Assembly (NCBI GenBank): GCA_943736015.1
Contig: OX031059.1
Location: 44,341,159-44,405,158 of the forward strand
Direction: 5' to 3'
DNA length: 64,000 bases
From: Tridacna crocea
Lineage: Eukaryota; Mollusca; Bivalvia; Cardiida; Cardiidae
The notes beneath the pieces were generated by a model that saw only the letters and a program-made list of their open reading frames with translations, made no database searches and had not been told where the DNA came from. The position numbers and the translations under genes were made by a program. Every line of letters starts with the position of its first letter. The stretch's first letter is position 1. This document shows, piece by piece, positions 55,055-64,000 of the stretch.

Positions 55055-55543
55055 ATTATATTTGAAATCATTTTGAAAACACTGGTAAAATAAAAATGAA
55101 TATCATGGCAACAGTAATAAGCATTATTAGAGGAATGAAATTAGTTGAAAATAATGAAAACATTCCTGAAAAGAGGTTGGCAGAGCTGGAATTTAGGTTT
55201 GTGACCGCTGGATTAATTTTTTGAACCATGCTATTTGAAATTCAGTTTTCAAAAGGATTAAAGATACTGTAAACAACTTTGACTTTAATTACACCCCCCC
55301 TGCAAAACATACCTTTTCAAAGGTATACTGCAATCAGTATGTCTGGACGTCCATGTGTGTGTCCGTCTGTGTACGAAATTCAAGTAATTTTGTGTCACAG
55401 AATCCTCCTAGAGTTTTGCTGCCATTGTTTTGAAAGTTTTTTGATTCGTTGATCGTATACTGAATTCGTGCAAGATGCAGTTTTCAATCATCTACTCCAT
55501 ATAATTCAAATGTAATCTTCCTTTGAACTTAGAAAAGTTTTTA

Positions 55544-55756
55544 TTAGCCCTTTTCCAAACGGCAAATTTTCGACCAGACCAAATTGAAAGCATTTTGCAG
55601 ATGACAAATTAACAGTAGCTAAAAAGATGATTTTTCTTTATGATAGGGTAGAAAATATTGTGGGAAAAGGAGAAAATTTTCTCCTTTTCTAACAATGTTT
55701 TCAAAAGCCTTCTATTCTTGACCCGTAAAAACCAGGGATTGTTTGGGAAAGGGTTA
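55544..55756 (-). mobile_element. MITE-A, hairpin tip deleted
   Basis: GCCCTTTTCCAAACGGC start, TTTGGGAAAGGG-TTAA end. Reads GGAGAAAATTTTCTCC; the paralogue at 61576-61807 has 16 more bases (TGCTGATTACCAGCAT) here. Confidence 0.85.
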
Positions 55757-55903
55757 AATTGACTGCGTCTTTTAGAGGAGATAGATACTGTGTAAGTGGA
55801 AATTTTTGTGAAATGTAAAGTTTTGTGATTTCTCGAATTTGAAACTTTGGCAAACTTTTCTGTTTGGGTATTTTACCCCAACTATACAAAAAAATCCAGT
55901 GTC

Positions 55904-56133
55904 TTAACTCTTTACCAAACAAGAGAATTTTAGACTGGTCCAAATCAAAAGCACTTGCAGATAACAAAACAAAATTTCCTCAAAAATTGTAATTTGTTTT
56001 CAGCAGGGTAGAAATAATTGTGGGAAAAGGAAAAAAATGCTGGTTACCAGCATTTCCTCCTTTTCCCACAATTTTTTCAAAAGGCTTCTATCTCAGGGTC
56101 GTAAAAACCATAGATTGTTTGGGAAAGGGTTAA
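55904..56133 (-). mobile_element. MITE-A
   Basis: TTAA at both ends, CTCTTTACCAAACAAGAG start, GTTTGGGAAAGGG end. Hairpin tip ATGCTGGTTACCAGCAT intact. Lies just outside the segmental duplication. Confidence 0.85.
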
Positions 56134-57048
56134 ATGCGAAAACAAATTTCCCAAAGCAAATATCCATTAGCAAAGATTCACAAATCTTTCGACGCACATA
56201 TTTATCCACATATACAGTATAAGAAAAAGTAAATGGTAGATGAAATAAACTGTTCATTACCTTCGCCAATGGCAGTCTTTGCTGATTTTCAATTTCATAG
56301 CCGTCTCTCCACACCTTCATGAGTAGTGCATCTTTCAAGTTTACCGCAAGTCTGTTCACACACAATCCTACATTGTTCATCAAATCTGTAGTTATTGTTC
56401 ATCAGATCTGTAGGTAGAAAGAAAAATAATCTCCCCCTCCCCCCCTGCCCTCTCCCAAGTGTTTCCTTCCACACACAAATGCAAATAAAGGGAAAACATT
56501 TATAGCCTTGCCACTTGAGCACAGAAGCCATCTTGTCAGACTTTACTGGGTATCTGTATGAGGAGGTCGCATAACAATCCTGACTGACTTCATGTATGGG
56601 TGCACATCCATGTGGTAGACTTGTAGTACAACTTAAGTATACATTGTTGGAAACTTAAAAGAAAGAGTGTAAGGCCTTATATCCCTTTCTTAACTGATAA
56701 ACCCCTTCAAATGAGTAATTTTACAGACCTGAGAGTCATCCAAGTACAAACTTAACCACCATTGGCAGCAATTATGTGTGTTCTAGCTGCAACATATAGC
56801 CATGCTAAATTTTTTGCATAGACATCATCCCTACTTTTCAGAAAAGAATGTGCTTCAAAAGCATTGGATATGTTGAGCTTGGCCACATGAAGTTTACATA
56901 CACATATGGACTTCACAGAGTTTTCCAAACCTTCTTTATCTCCAAGCAACTGTTCACCAAACTCAAGAGACTGCAATCATTTTCAAACTGAAGAACTGAT
57001 GATGTTAAGTATGTCTGGGTCTTGGCTGTAATGAATTTGACATACACA
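56134..57048. other. No gene supported
   Basis: A 96- and a 78-codon frame on the minus strand overlap the MITE end and a C-rich tract at 56432; neither is convincing. 56752-56976 has a 74-codon minus frame (CKLHVAKLNISNAFEAHSFL) of balanced composition, which could be an exon fragment. Confidence 0.3.
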
Positions 57049-57234
57049 AAGTATACTCATTTCTATGCATTGCTTGTAGGAGCCTTTGGAAAACATTGTG
57101 GCAAAAGGTGAAATTGCTCGTCACGTCAATGCTATCAAAAGGTGTCATATACACATAAGAAACAGCTTCATCCTTGTGGTTATTAACGGTCAAATATTGA
57201 TACCATAGAAATGCTTTATGGGCTAAAGGGTTAA
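57049..57234 (+). mobile_element. MITE-B, copy 2, one arm deleted
   Basis: ATTGCTTGTAGGAGCCTTTG, left arm GGCAAAAGGTGAAATTGCTC, then direct jump to TGCTATCAAAAGGTGTCATA. End TATGGGCTAAAGGG-TTAA. Confidence 0.8.
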
Positions 57235-58347
57235 ACAGTTTTCAGCCAAATCCTTCTTTATCTCCCAGCGACTTTCGACTTAAACATGAATTCATACGTT
57301 AGTCATTTTCCAACCAAAACTCAGTACTAATACGATGAGAGGATCTTGGCGACAAAATTATCATATACACACATTGTATACATAACACAGTTTTTCCAAG
57401 CAATTATGCGTGTTCTAGCAAACTCTATTATGCGTGTTCTAGGAAACTCTTATTCATCTCTCAGTATCTGTTCACTTAATCATCAAGACTGCAGACTGAG
57501 AAACTCAAGAGTAATAGGATGTGTGCATGGATCCTGACAATATGAATTTGAAACAAACTCATTTTGGACTAAATGCAGAATTCAACTGTAATTTCATCTC
57601 TCAGCATCTCTTGACTTATCCATAGTGACTGCAGTTATTTTCAGAGGAAAGCATTTGAAGACAAAAGAAAGTATGGAACACCCAAAGCCAGCATGGATGG
57701 TATATGAACCCCACTAAAAACAACTGACCAGGAAGAAGTTTTGAAGAGTCCACTCCATACTTCTTGTGTGAACAATGCTATTGCAAAAGAAGGTTATTGA
57801 AAGTTGAAAGCTTGTCTGCAAATCTGATTATTCATTTAACTAATTTTTTTAACTTTCAATTGTAAACATCTCCCTACAGGAGCATGCATGATAGAGAAAA
57901 ACATATAAAAAAATTATTTGAAACATCTTCACCCATTATCAGGTAACCATTACCCTCTGGCCTCTTCTTTGGTAGTCTGTGTCTCCAGTGGTCAGTTTGT
58001 ACTCTTCCTGGTAAGGTCATCACCTTAAATTAATAAAAGTCAAACGAATACACCAACTATATATTTAATATGTCCATTTTTTGATACTTTTCTCCCAATT
58101 TTTCCACCTAGTCCATGTTAATACAGATGACTAACTGATTTTCACAGCAAATATCATGTGATGCACTAAATAGTGTAAACAACCGTGCCATCAATATTTA
58201 CGCCCAAATGAAAGCAACATTCAGAATGAAGTTCGAATATTTCTGTAGAAGGCTTCCTGTGAAGAAACAGAAGTTTCCTACTCCTTTGACATGTAACTCT
58301 TATGACTTACCTTGCACCTGTTTAGTCCATTTAATGGTCACTGCTGA
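57235..58347. other. No gene seen; small duplication
   Basis: TTATGCGTGTTCTAGCAAAC and TTATGCGTGTTCTAGGAAAC are tandem at 57404-57447. GACTGCAG and CTCTCAGCATCT phrases recur, hinting at an old tandem repeat. Confidence 0.45.
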
Positions 58348-58565
58348 TTAACCCTTAACCCTAGAAGGCATTTCTATGGTATCTCTAATCGACCCTAAAT
58401 AACAGCAAGGATGAAGCTGTTTGTTATGTGTATATGACACATTTTGATAGCATATAAAACATTGTGGCAAAAGGTGAAATTGCTCGTCATGAGCAATTCC
58501 ACCTTTTGCCACAATGTTTCCAAAGGCTCCTACAAGCAATGGGTATCTATGGTGTAAAGGGTTAA
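58348..58565 (-). mobile_element. MITE-B, copy 3
   Basis: TTAA at both ends. Hairpin AACATTGTGGCAAAAGGTG to tip GAAATTGCTCGTCATGAGCA, inverse arm CACCTTTTGCCACAATGTT. Complete; inverted relative to 41267-41481. Confidence 0.85.
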
Positions 58566-59119
58566 GACCAAAGCATTAAGAATAGCAGTCTGACCACCGC
58601 TTTAAACTGCAACTAAGTTGAGAAACTCGGACCACATGCAGCTTGAACACACAAATGTTTCAATAAGGCCCTTTTTACCCGACATGTATTCAAGTGTCTA
58701 TTGTACTAATGCGGCACCTTTTAGGCTTTTAGTGTCCCATCCTCAATGTTGACTATGGTTGAGTCAATTTTTGTGTTGGAAAAAAGCCAGTTGTAAGGCA
58801 CAAAAGTTGTAAAGTACTGGTAAAAAAGAACAGTAAAATCATTGATAGGTGCTGCAGCTATCAACGCTGTACTGTTTGTTTTTAAATTAAGTTTAGGACA
58901 AATACCTTTTTCCATAAGGAAACTGCACTTTTCCTGGGCACTGTGGTGGTGTTTTTGGTAGCCCAGTTCCTTCTTTTAGGTGGGTCATCTTGTCTACAAA
59001 TAAGCTTCTTAGATCTGCTGGAATTGACGTTAGGAGAAATTCTGTCTGTGTTCAAACTGAGAGAAAAGAATAACTGAATTTCGACATCAAATCAAAAATA
59101 TGTGAATTATTCCCTTTGT
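58566..59119. other. No gene supported
   Basis: A 64-codon minus frame at 58721-58915 (TNSTALIAAAPINDFTVLFY) is open and of normal composition; could be an exon remnant, not recognised. Confidence 0.3.
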
Positions 59120-59337
59120 TGAACTCTTTTACAAATGACAAATTTATAGATAAGTCCAAATTGAAAACATTTTCAGACGACAAAATAAATGTGACTGAAA
59201 AATCAAAATCTGAGTTGGGAGGGTTCAGGAAAAAAATCATTGTGAGAAAAGTAGAAAATGCTTTTCCCACAATGTCTTCCAAAGGCCTCTTCCTCAGGGT
59301 CATGAAAATCAGGGAATGTTTGGTAAAGGGTTTACCA
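59120..59337 (-). mobile_element. MITE-A, hairpin tip and arm lost
   Basis: CTCTTTTACAAATGACAAAT start, GTTTGGTAAAGGGTTTA end. GTAGAAAATGCTTTTCCCAC shows the inner right arm deleted. Confidence 0.75.
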
Positions 59338-59587
59338 TTGATTGATAATATTAGCTTTATTTATATTCAGTACAGATAAAGCAAAATGGATTGCTTGTAA
59401 AAAAGAAACATTAAAAAGTACCTTTTCATGTGGGAAACTGCAAAGTGGTTTGGGGCCACTTGGTGGAAAGGATAATAGCTAAGTCCCTCACTTCTGTCTG
59501 TGGTTCAACTAATGGAACAAAGATGTAAATGTTTCACATACCTTTCTTACTTGACATAACTAGTAAGATGGCCTATACATTTAGACT

Positions 59588-59795
59588 CTGTTACCTAACA
59601 ATCTTGTCCAATTTTAAAACACTTTCAGATGACACAATAAGTCACTTGAAAAATGGAATTTGCTTTTGGAACTGTAGCGAACAATATAGACAAAGGAGAA
59701 AATGCTAGTTAACAGTATTTTCTCTCTGTCCCAGATTATTTCAAATGCCTTCCTTCCTGGGCTTCTTAAAATTCTGGAATTTGGGCGAAAATAAT
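59588..59795 (-). mobile_element. MITE-A, decayed
   Basis: GTTACCTAACAATCTTGTCC start, AAAATGCTAGTTAACAGTAT tip, CTGGGCTTCTTAAAATTC end part. Confidence 0.55.
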
Positions 59796-60496
59796 ATGTG
59801 ACAGAAAGTTTTCAAAGAAACTTAGAGCCTTCTTCCATGAGTACATGTACCTGTTGAAGACGGAAAAAGTTTCATTTTTCTACAACTAACTTCTGAATAC
59901 CTATTACTCTTGGCTCTTTATTTTTGACTAGAGATCAGAGGTCATAGAAATTGCAGTCTGAACTTTGATATTTGCTGTATCTTGGGAAACTCTGGCTTTC
60001 CACAACTCTGTACTTGTAGCACCAATGTCCTTTTTTACCAAATTTTAAAATGTGTGTTTTGTTGTTTTTGTGACTTATTGGATTGATGATGATATTTGGA
60101 ATTCTAAGCAAGATTAAAGTAGAATGTTAGATTTAAGAAAACTCAAACCATAGCACTGTGAGGCACATGGTGAAAAACCTGTAACTACACAGGCAGGTAT
60201 CTCGGCTAAGAATGCACATGGCTAGTTGCAGAATAAATCTGACCTGCTCAGTCTACAGAATGGGTATCAAGAGCAGAATGTAGAACAACATAATTCCAGA
60301 TACTCCAAAGAATGCATAGAAAGGTGTAGCAGATACAAAACTTAAATACTGCTGAAAATGTGGTAAAGTATGTACCTTTTCCATTTGCAAACTTCGTTGT
60401 TTGGGGGCATCTAAGTGCTTGTCTTGGTAGCCCGGCTTCATCGATGTGTTAGTCAGCTAATCTGAAAAATAGCAGCGTAATGTTGCCAAGGTCAAG
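59796..60496. other. No gene seen
   Basis: No supported exon; a 62-codon minus frame at 60253-60441 ends in a hydrophobic stretch but lacks other support. Confidence 0.4.
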
Positions 60497-60720
60497 TTGT
60501 TGTTATCAAACGATAAAATTTTAGACTTGTCCAGATTAAAAGCATTTGGAGACAACAAATTAAACCTGACTCAAAAATATGAACTTGACTCTAGTAGGGC
60601 AGAAAAGATTGTGAGAAAAAAAGAAAATGCTGGTTACTAGCGTTTTATTTTTTTCCCGGTATGTTTTCAAAAGGCTTCCTCCTCTGGGTCGTAAAAATTC
60701 AGGATTTTGTAAAGGGTTAA
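60497..60720 (-). mobile_element. MITE-A
   Basis: GTTGTTATCAAACGATAAAA start, CTGGTTACTAGCG tip, GGATTTTGTAAAGGG-TTAA end with part of TTTGGT lost. Confidence 0.75.
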
Positions 60721-61575
60721 TATTCTGAAATACTCTGTCAGTTTTCAAATTGTATAGAACAGCTTTTCTGTCTTCGTGGGAAAGAATGTGTGAGTTATCT
60801 CTTATTTCCAACCACCTTATAGCTTTTTTGTATATGTGTATTCAGTGCAGTAATAGCAAAACATATTAGTTTTCAACTTGTATCATGAGGAATAAAGGAA
60901 TCCACTTGCAACCAATTTCTTACCAATAATTGATAACAGGATTCATTTCTCTCTTACTGCCTATCCTTCTTTCCACAATGGCCATATGATATTAAAGTCA
61001 GTGACTGGTGAAGAATACTGTGCAGAGTACTAGTAAAAGAAACTCCAGAGAACGATGGATAGGTACAGTGGCTCACATAATTACATTTGATATCATGTTG
61101 AAAACATTGGTAAAATAAAAATGAATATCAAGGCAACAATAATAAGTATTATTAGAGGAATGAAATTAGTTGAAAATAATGAAAGAAAACATTCCAGAAA
61201 AGAGGTTGGCAGAGCTGGAATTTAGGTTTGTGACCCCTGGATTAATTTTTTGAACCATGCTATTTGAAATTCAGTTTTCAAAAGGATAAAAGATACTGTA
61301 AACAGCTTGGACTTTAATTACACCCCCCCCCCCTGCAAAACATATGTTTTCAAAGGTATACTGCAATCAGTATGTCTGGACGTCCATGTGTGTGTCCGTC
61401 TGTGTACGAAATACAATTAATTTTGTATCACAGACTCCTCCTAGAGTTTTGCTGCCATTGTATTGAAAGTTTTTTGATTCGTTGATCGTATACTGAATTC
61501 GTGCAAGATGCGGGTTTTTCAATCATCTACTCCATATAATTCAAGTATAATCTTCCTTTGAACTTAAAAAAGTTT

Positions 61576-61807
61576 TTAATAACCCTTTTCCAAACGGCAA
61601 ATTTTGGACCAGACCAAAGTGAAAGCATTTTGCAGATGACAAATTAACGGTTGCTAAAAAGATGATTTTTCTATATGATAGGGTAGAAAATATTGTGGGA
61701 AAAGGAGAAAATGCTGATTACCAGCATTTTCTCCTTTTCTAACAATGTTTTCAAAAGCCTTCTATTCCTGACCCGTAAAAACCAGGGATTGTTTGGGAAA
61801 GGGTTAA
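61576..61807 (-). mobile_element. MITE-A, full hairpin
   Basis: AACCCTTTTCCAAACGGC start, GTTTGGGAAAGGG-TTAA end, tip AAAATGCTGATTACCAGCAT. Confidence 0.88.
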
Positions 61808-61819
61808 ATTGACTGCGTC

Positions 61820-61904
61820 TGTCAAAGCCCTGGTGGAGTGGGCTATCAAGTCACATCAGTGAAGGTACGTTTTCTATTGTAACCTAGCTATAGTATAGAA
61901 CTTT
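61820..61904 (+). other. Indel between segmental copies
   Basis: CCTGGTGGAGTGGGCTATC and following bases to CTTTTAC are absent from copy 1. No clear transposon ends, so insertion here or deletion there cannot be told apart. Confidence 0.7.
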
Positions 61905-62094
61905 TACAAGAGATAGATACTGTGTAAATGGAATTTTTTGTGAAATGTAAAGCTTTGTGATTTCTCGAATTTGAAACTTTGGCAAACTTTTCTGTTTGGG
62001 TATTTTACCCCAACTATAAAAATCAAAGGACTGAAAGTCCTGAAAAGCGGATTTGTTGAACAGTTTCAAGCTATTTGGTGTGATGTGAAAAATC

Positions 62095-62200
62095 TTTAAA
62101 CTATTTTCTCCTGTTCCAATAGTGTTTTCAATTATATGAGTAAACTTAAGTTCATTTACAGGTATCATTTTCTTTTGTCTGCAGATGCATTTAACTCTTT
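62095..62200 (+). mobile_element. MITE-A relic, right half
   Basis: CTATTTTCTCCTGTTCCAAT, GTGTTTTCAATTATATGAG and CTTTTGTCTGCAGATGC match the right half weakly. Confidence 0.35.
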
Positions 62201-63255
62201 CCATATTATAGGCAGCACCAGAAGCTTTGATGACAGTGTGGGTCAAGATCAGACTGGACAGAACATTCACTGATCTCCACTGTTCCCTGCTTCATTGTAG
62301 ATTCATGACCGAACTGTTTCTTGATCTTGCAGAAGAAATGTATTTTTAGCCTTTGAGACAATGCAATTAATTTGTTCAGTAGTGAAAGCGTTAAAGTGCC
62401 TAAAACTTGTCATATGCGACAGTAATGAACAATGAAATGGCATTAATTTGATTACCATATTTGATTAAAAAACAAGAAGTACCGCAACTTATACATAGAT
62501 GGTTGACGTAGACTAACCTGAACTAGCTTACAAAATTAACTCCCATCTAAATGTGGATCTGGGGTCATGCATGGCTCACTAGTAAAGTGTAGGACTTGTT
62601 ACCTGATGGCCCAGCCTCATTGGATTCACAATGTTTTTTTCTGCAAGAGTGTCCTTAAGCAAGACAACGCAGTGCCCTAGCCTAGTACATTTGCTACTTA
62701 AAGCCAGACATACAGAAATAAGCTAGCTGTAGCAGTCATATGACTGAAATAATGTTGAAAGTGACAGTAAACATTATTCAATTAATCAAATGTGGATCTA
62801 ACATTGGCCTGCATGGTTAACTTTCATCTAACATTTCTGTCAGCCTCACAAAATGTAGCTGTTAAGTCTTAGAAAACATTGGTAGACCAACATATTTTCA
62901 GTTTTCATTCTTACTTAGGTAGACTTGTGTAATGGAAAACAGCTATTTCCACTAAATATCATCCTGCAAAATTAGCTATAGTTAAAAATAAGTATTATTG
63001 AACTACTTTCACTGATTCATTTTTTTTTTCATTTTTCCTTCTTTGAATTGTCATTTGTAAATCTAAAACCACTGTATTCTCAATTCAAAAAGAAATAATA
63101 ATTACCTCCCTTTTCAGAAAACTAACAAAAGTATCAAAAATAATTTCAAGATAGGCATAAATGGAATTTCTGATCCGTTAGAAATGTGCAAAAATATCAT
63201 GTCTGCATAAATCCAATTAGAATATTCACCGGAAATGCATTACACAGGTCTTACC
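62201..63255. other. No gene seen
   Basis: AAGATCAGACTGGACAG at 62248 recalls repeat C. A T run at 63021. No exon supported. Confidence 0.5.
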
Positions 63256-63476
63256 TTAACTCTTTACAATACAATCCCGAGTTAACAACTGTTAAGCCCT
63301 TTGAAAACAGTGTTGGAAATGGAGAATATGCTGGTAACCAGCATTTTCTCCTTTTCCCACAATGTTTTCTACCCTATTTAAGACATATTCCATCATTTGA
63401 GCGACATTAGAATTGTCGTCTGCAAATGCTTTCAGTTTGGACATGTCCAAAATTTCATTGTGTGGTAAAGAGTTAA
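63256..63476 (+). mobile_element. MITE-A
   Basis: TTAA at both ends, CTCTTTACAATACAATCCCG start, CATTGTGTGGTAAAGAG end; the left arm has several changes (GGAAATGGAGAATATGC) against an intact right arm. Confidence 0.85.
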
Positions 63477-64000
63477 GTCATTTTCCCCATCCTATTTCAC
63501 CATTAAGGATACAAGGTAAGTGTGGCAATATTATCCCATTTTGAAGGATGTTCAGAAAAAAGAACTTTTGAAACAACTTATCCAATTGGCTGAGCTGTTT
63601 TTTGTCTGAGACATTGCTTTAAATCATATTGAAAATATTAAGAGCTCAGCCTAGGGTTTGTAAACATGTGAGCTTATATAGATACACTAGACATAATGAT
63701 TCTATCATTCTTTTCTATAGCATTTTAAGCATTTCTAAATTCATCATTGTTCATCATTATGCAAGACTCTTTTAAAAAAGATTGAAACTTCTGTTCTCAG
63801 ACATTAAGGTTTTGATTTTTACAGTAGCATTTTACAATTCTAGCCTAAGCACAACAATTTCTAAACTTTTATATGGTTGGTATAATCATATAGACTGCAA
63901 ACAATTCAAATCTAAAATAGTGAGCCAATGAGAATGGAATTTTACTATATTAGGCAGTCTGATCTTACTCTACCAGTACACCTGTTACAAACTATTACAG
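63477..64000. other. No gene seen
   Basis: AT-rich to the window end; nothing supported. Confidence 0.5.

Larger units (their letters stand above)
54848..55887 (+). repeat. Segmental duplication, copy 1
   Basis: Matches 60898-62018 in direct orientation at roughly 93-95% by eye. Local differences: a 30-bp tandem duplication (54995-55054) only here, and a 16-bp deletion in the MITE hairpin only here. Contains a GTCCGTCTGTGTACG repeat near 55360. Confidence 0.85.
60898..62018 (+). repeat. Segmental duplication, copy 2
   Basis: Pairs with 54848-55887. It carries about 85 bp (61820-61904) not found in copy 1 and keeps the full MITE hairpin. Confidence 0.85.

Noticed and set aside
1-64000. Retrovirus-like, LTR, Polinton or other capsid-bearing element
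   Set aside because: No long direct terminal repeats, no polymerase, integrase or capsid-like frame was seen anywhere in the window.

Overview
This is AT-rich eukaryotic DNA with no long open reading frame on either strand. It is probably from a bivalve mollusc. The best marker is a tandem/dispersed repeat at about 47.9-49.9 kb that ends in GCCATCATGGCCCTCTTGTT, a motif I recall as common in bivalve genomes; a tRNA-derived SINE with a CAACCAACCA-type tail and GTCCGTCTGT-type repeats also fit. The species cannot be named from the sequence. Almost everything visible is non-coding: introns or intergenic DNA filled with non-autonomous DNA transposons, palindromes and tandem repeats.

Layout. 0.1-1.8 kb is a fold-back element with nested palindromes. 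2-8 kb, 16-20 kb, 35.8-51.1 kb and 55.5-63.5 kb are seeded with one MITE family of about 220 bp, here called MITE-A. It has TTAA target duplications, CCC/GGG ends (piggyBac-like) and a near-perfect central hairpin. About fifty full, partial or decayed copies are listed, plus three of a sister family, MITE-B. 9.5-14.6 kb is a 5.07-kb CACTA-like element with CACTGTAAAAA ends and repetitive subterminal blocks but no visible transposase. A 530-550 bp element (F) occurs at 18.5 kb and, inverted, at 43.4 kb. A segment of about 1.1 kb at 54.8 kb is repeated at 60.9 kb.

The most unusual region is 20.1-37.8 kb. A unit of about 505 bp is repeated about 24 times between 22.1 and 34.6 kb, embedded in older, longer duplicated units. 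Every unit carries a 51-53 bp module that looks like a small exon: a polypyrimidine tract and AG, then 17 open codons (SACMVKGRGEAPFLFQT and variants), then GTAAAG. All 25 full modules keep the AG, the GT and the frame. They fall into three subtypes that repeat largely in the order T1-T2-T3-T2. Downstream, 37,599-37,757 is a candidate terminal exon in a compatible phase, followed by two AATAAA signals. One reading is an array of mutually exclusive small exons feeding a constant 3' exon; the other is a satellite that captured an exon. The sequence alone does not decide, and no protein family is recognised.

MITE-A is useful in itself. One copy sits inside an array unit and neighbouring units serve as its empty site, which fixes the target duplication as TTAA. 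Several copies carry matched changes in both hairpin arms, and paralogous copies show deletion of the hairpin tip. All coordinates were read by eye; boundaries of decayed copies are approximate.
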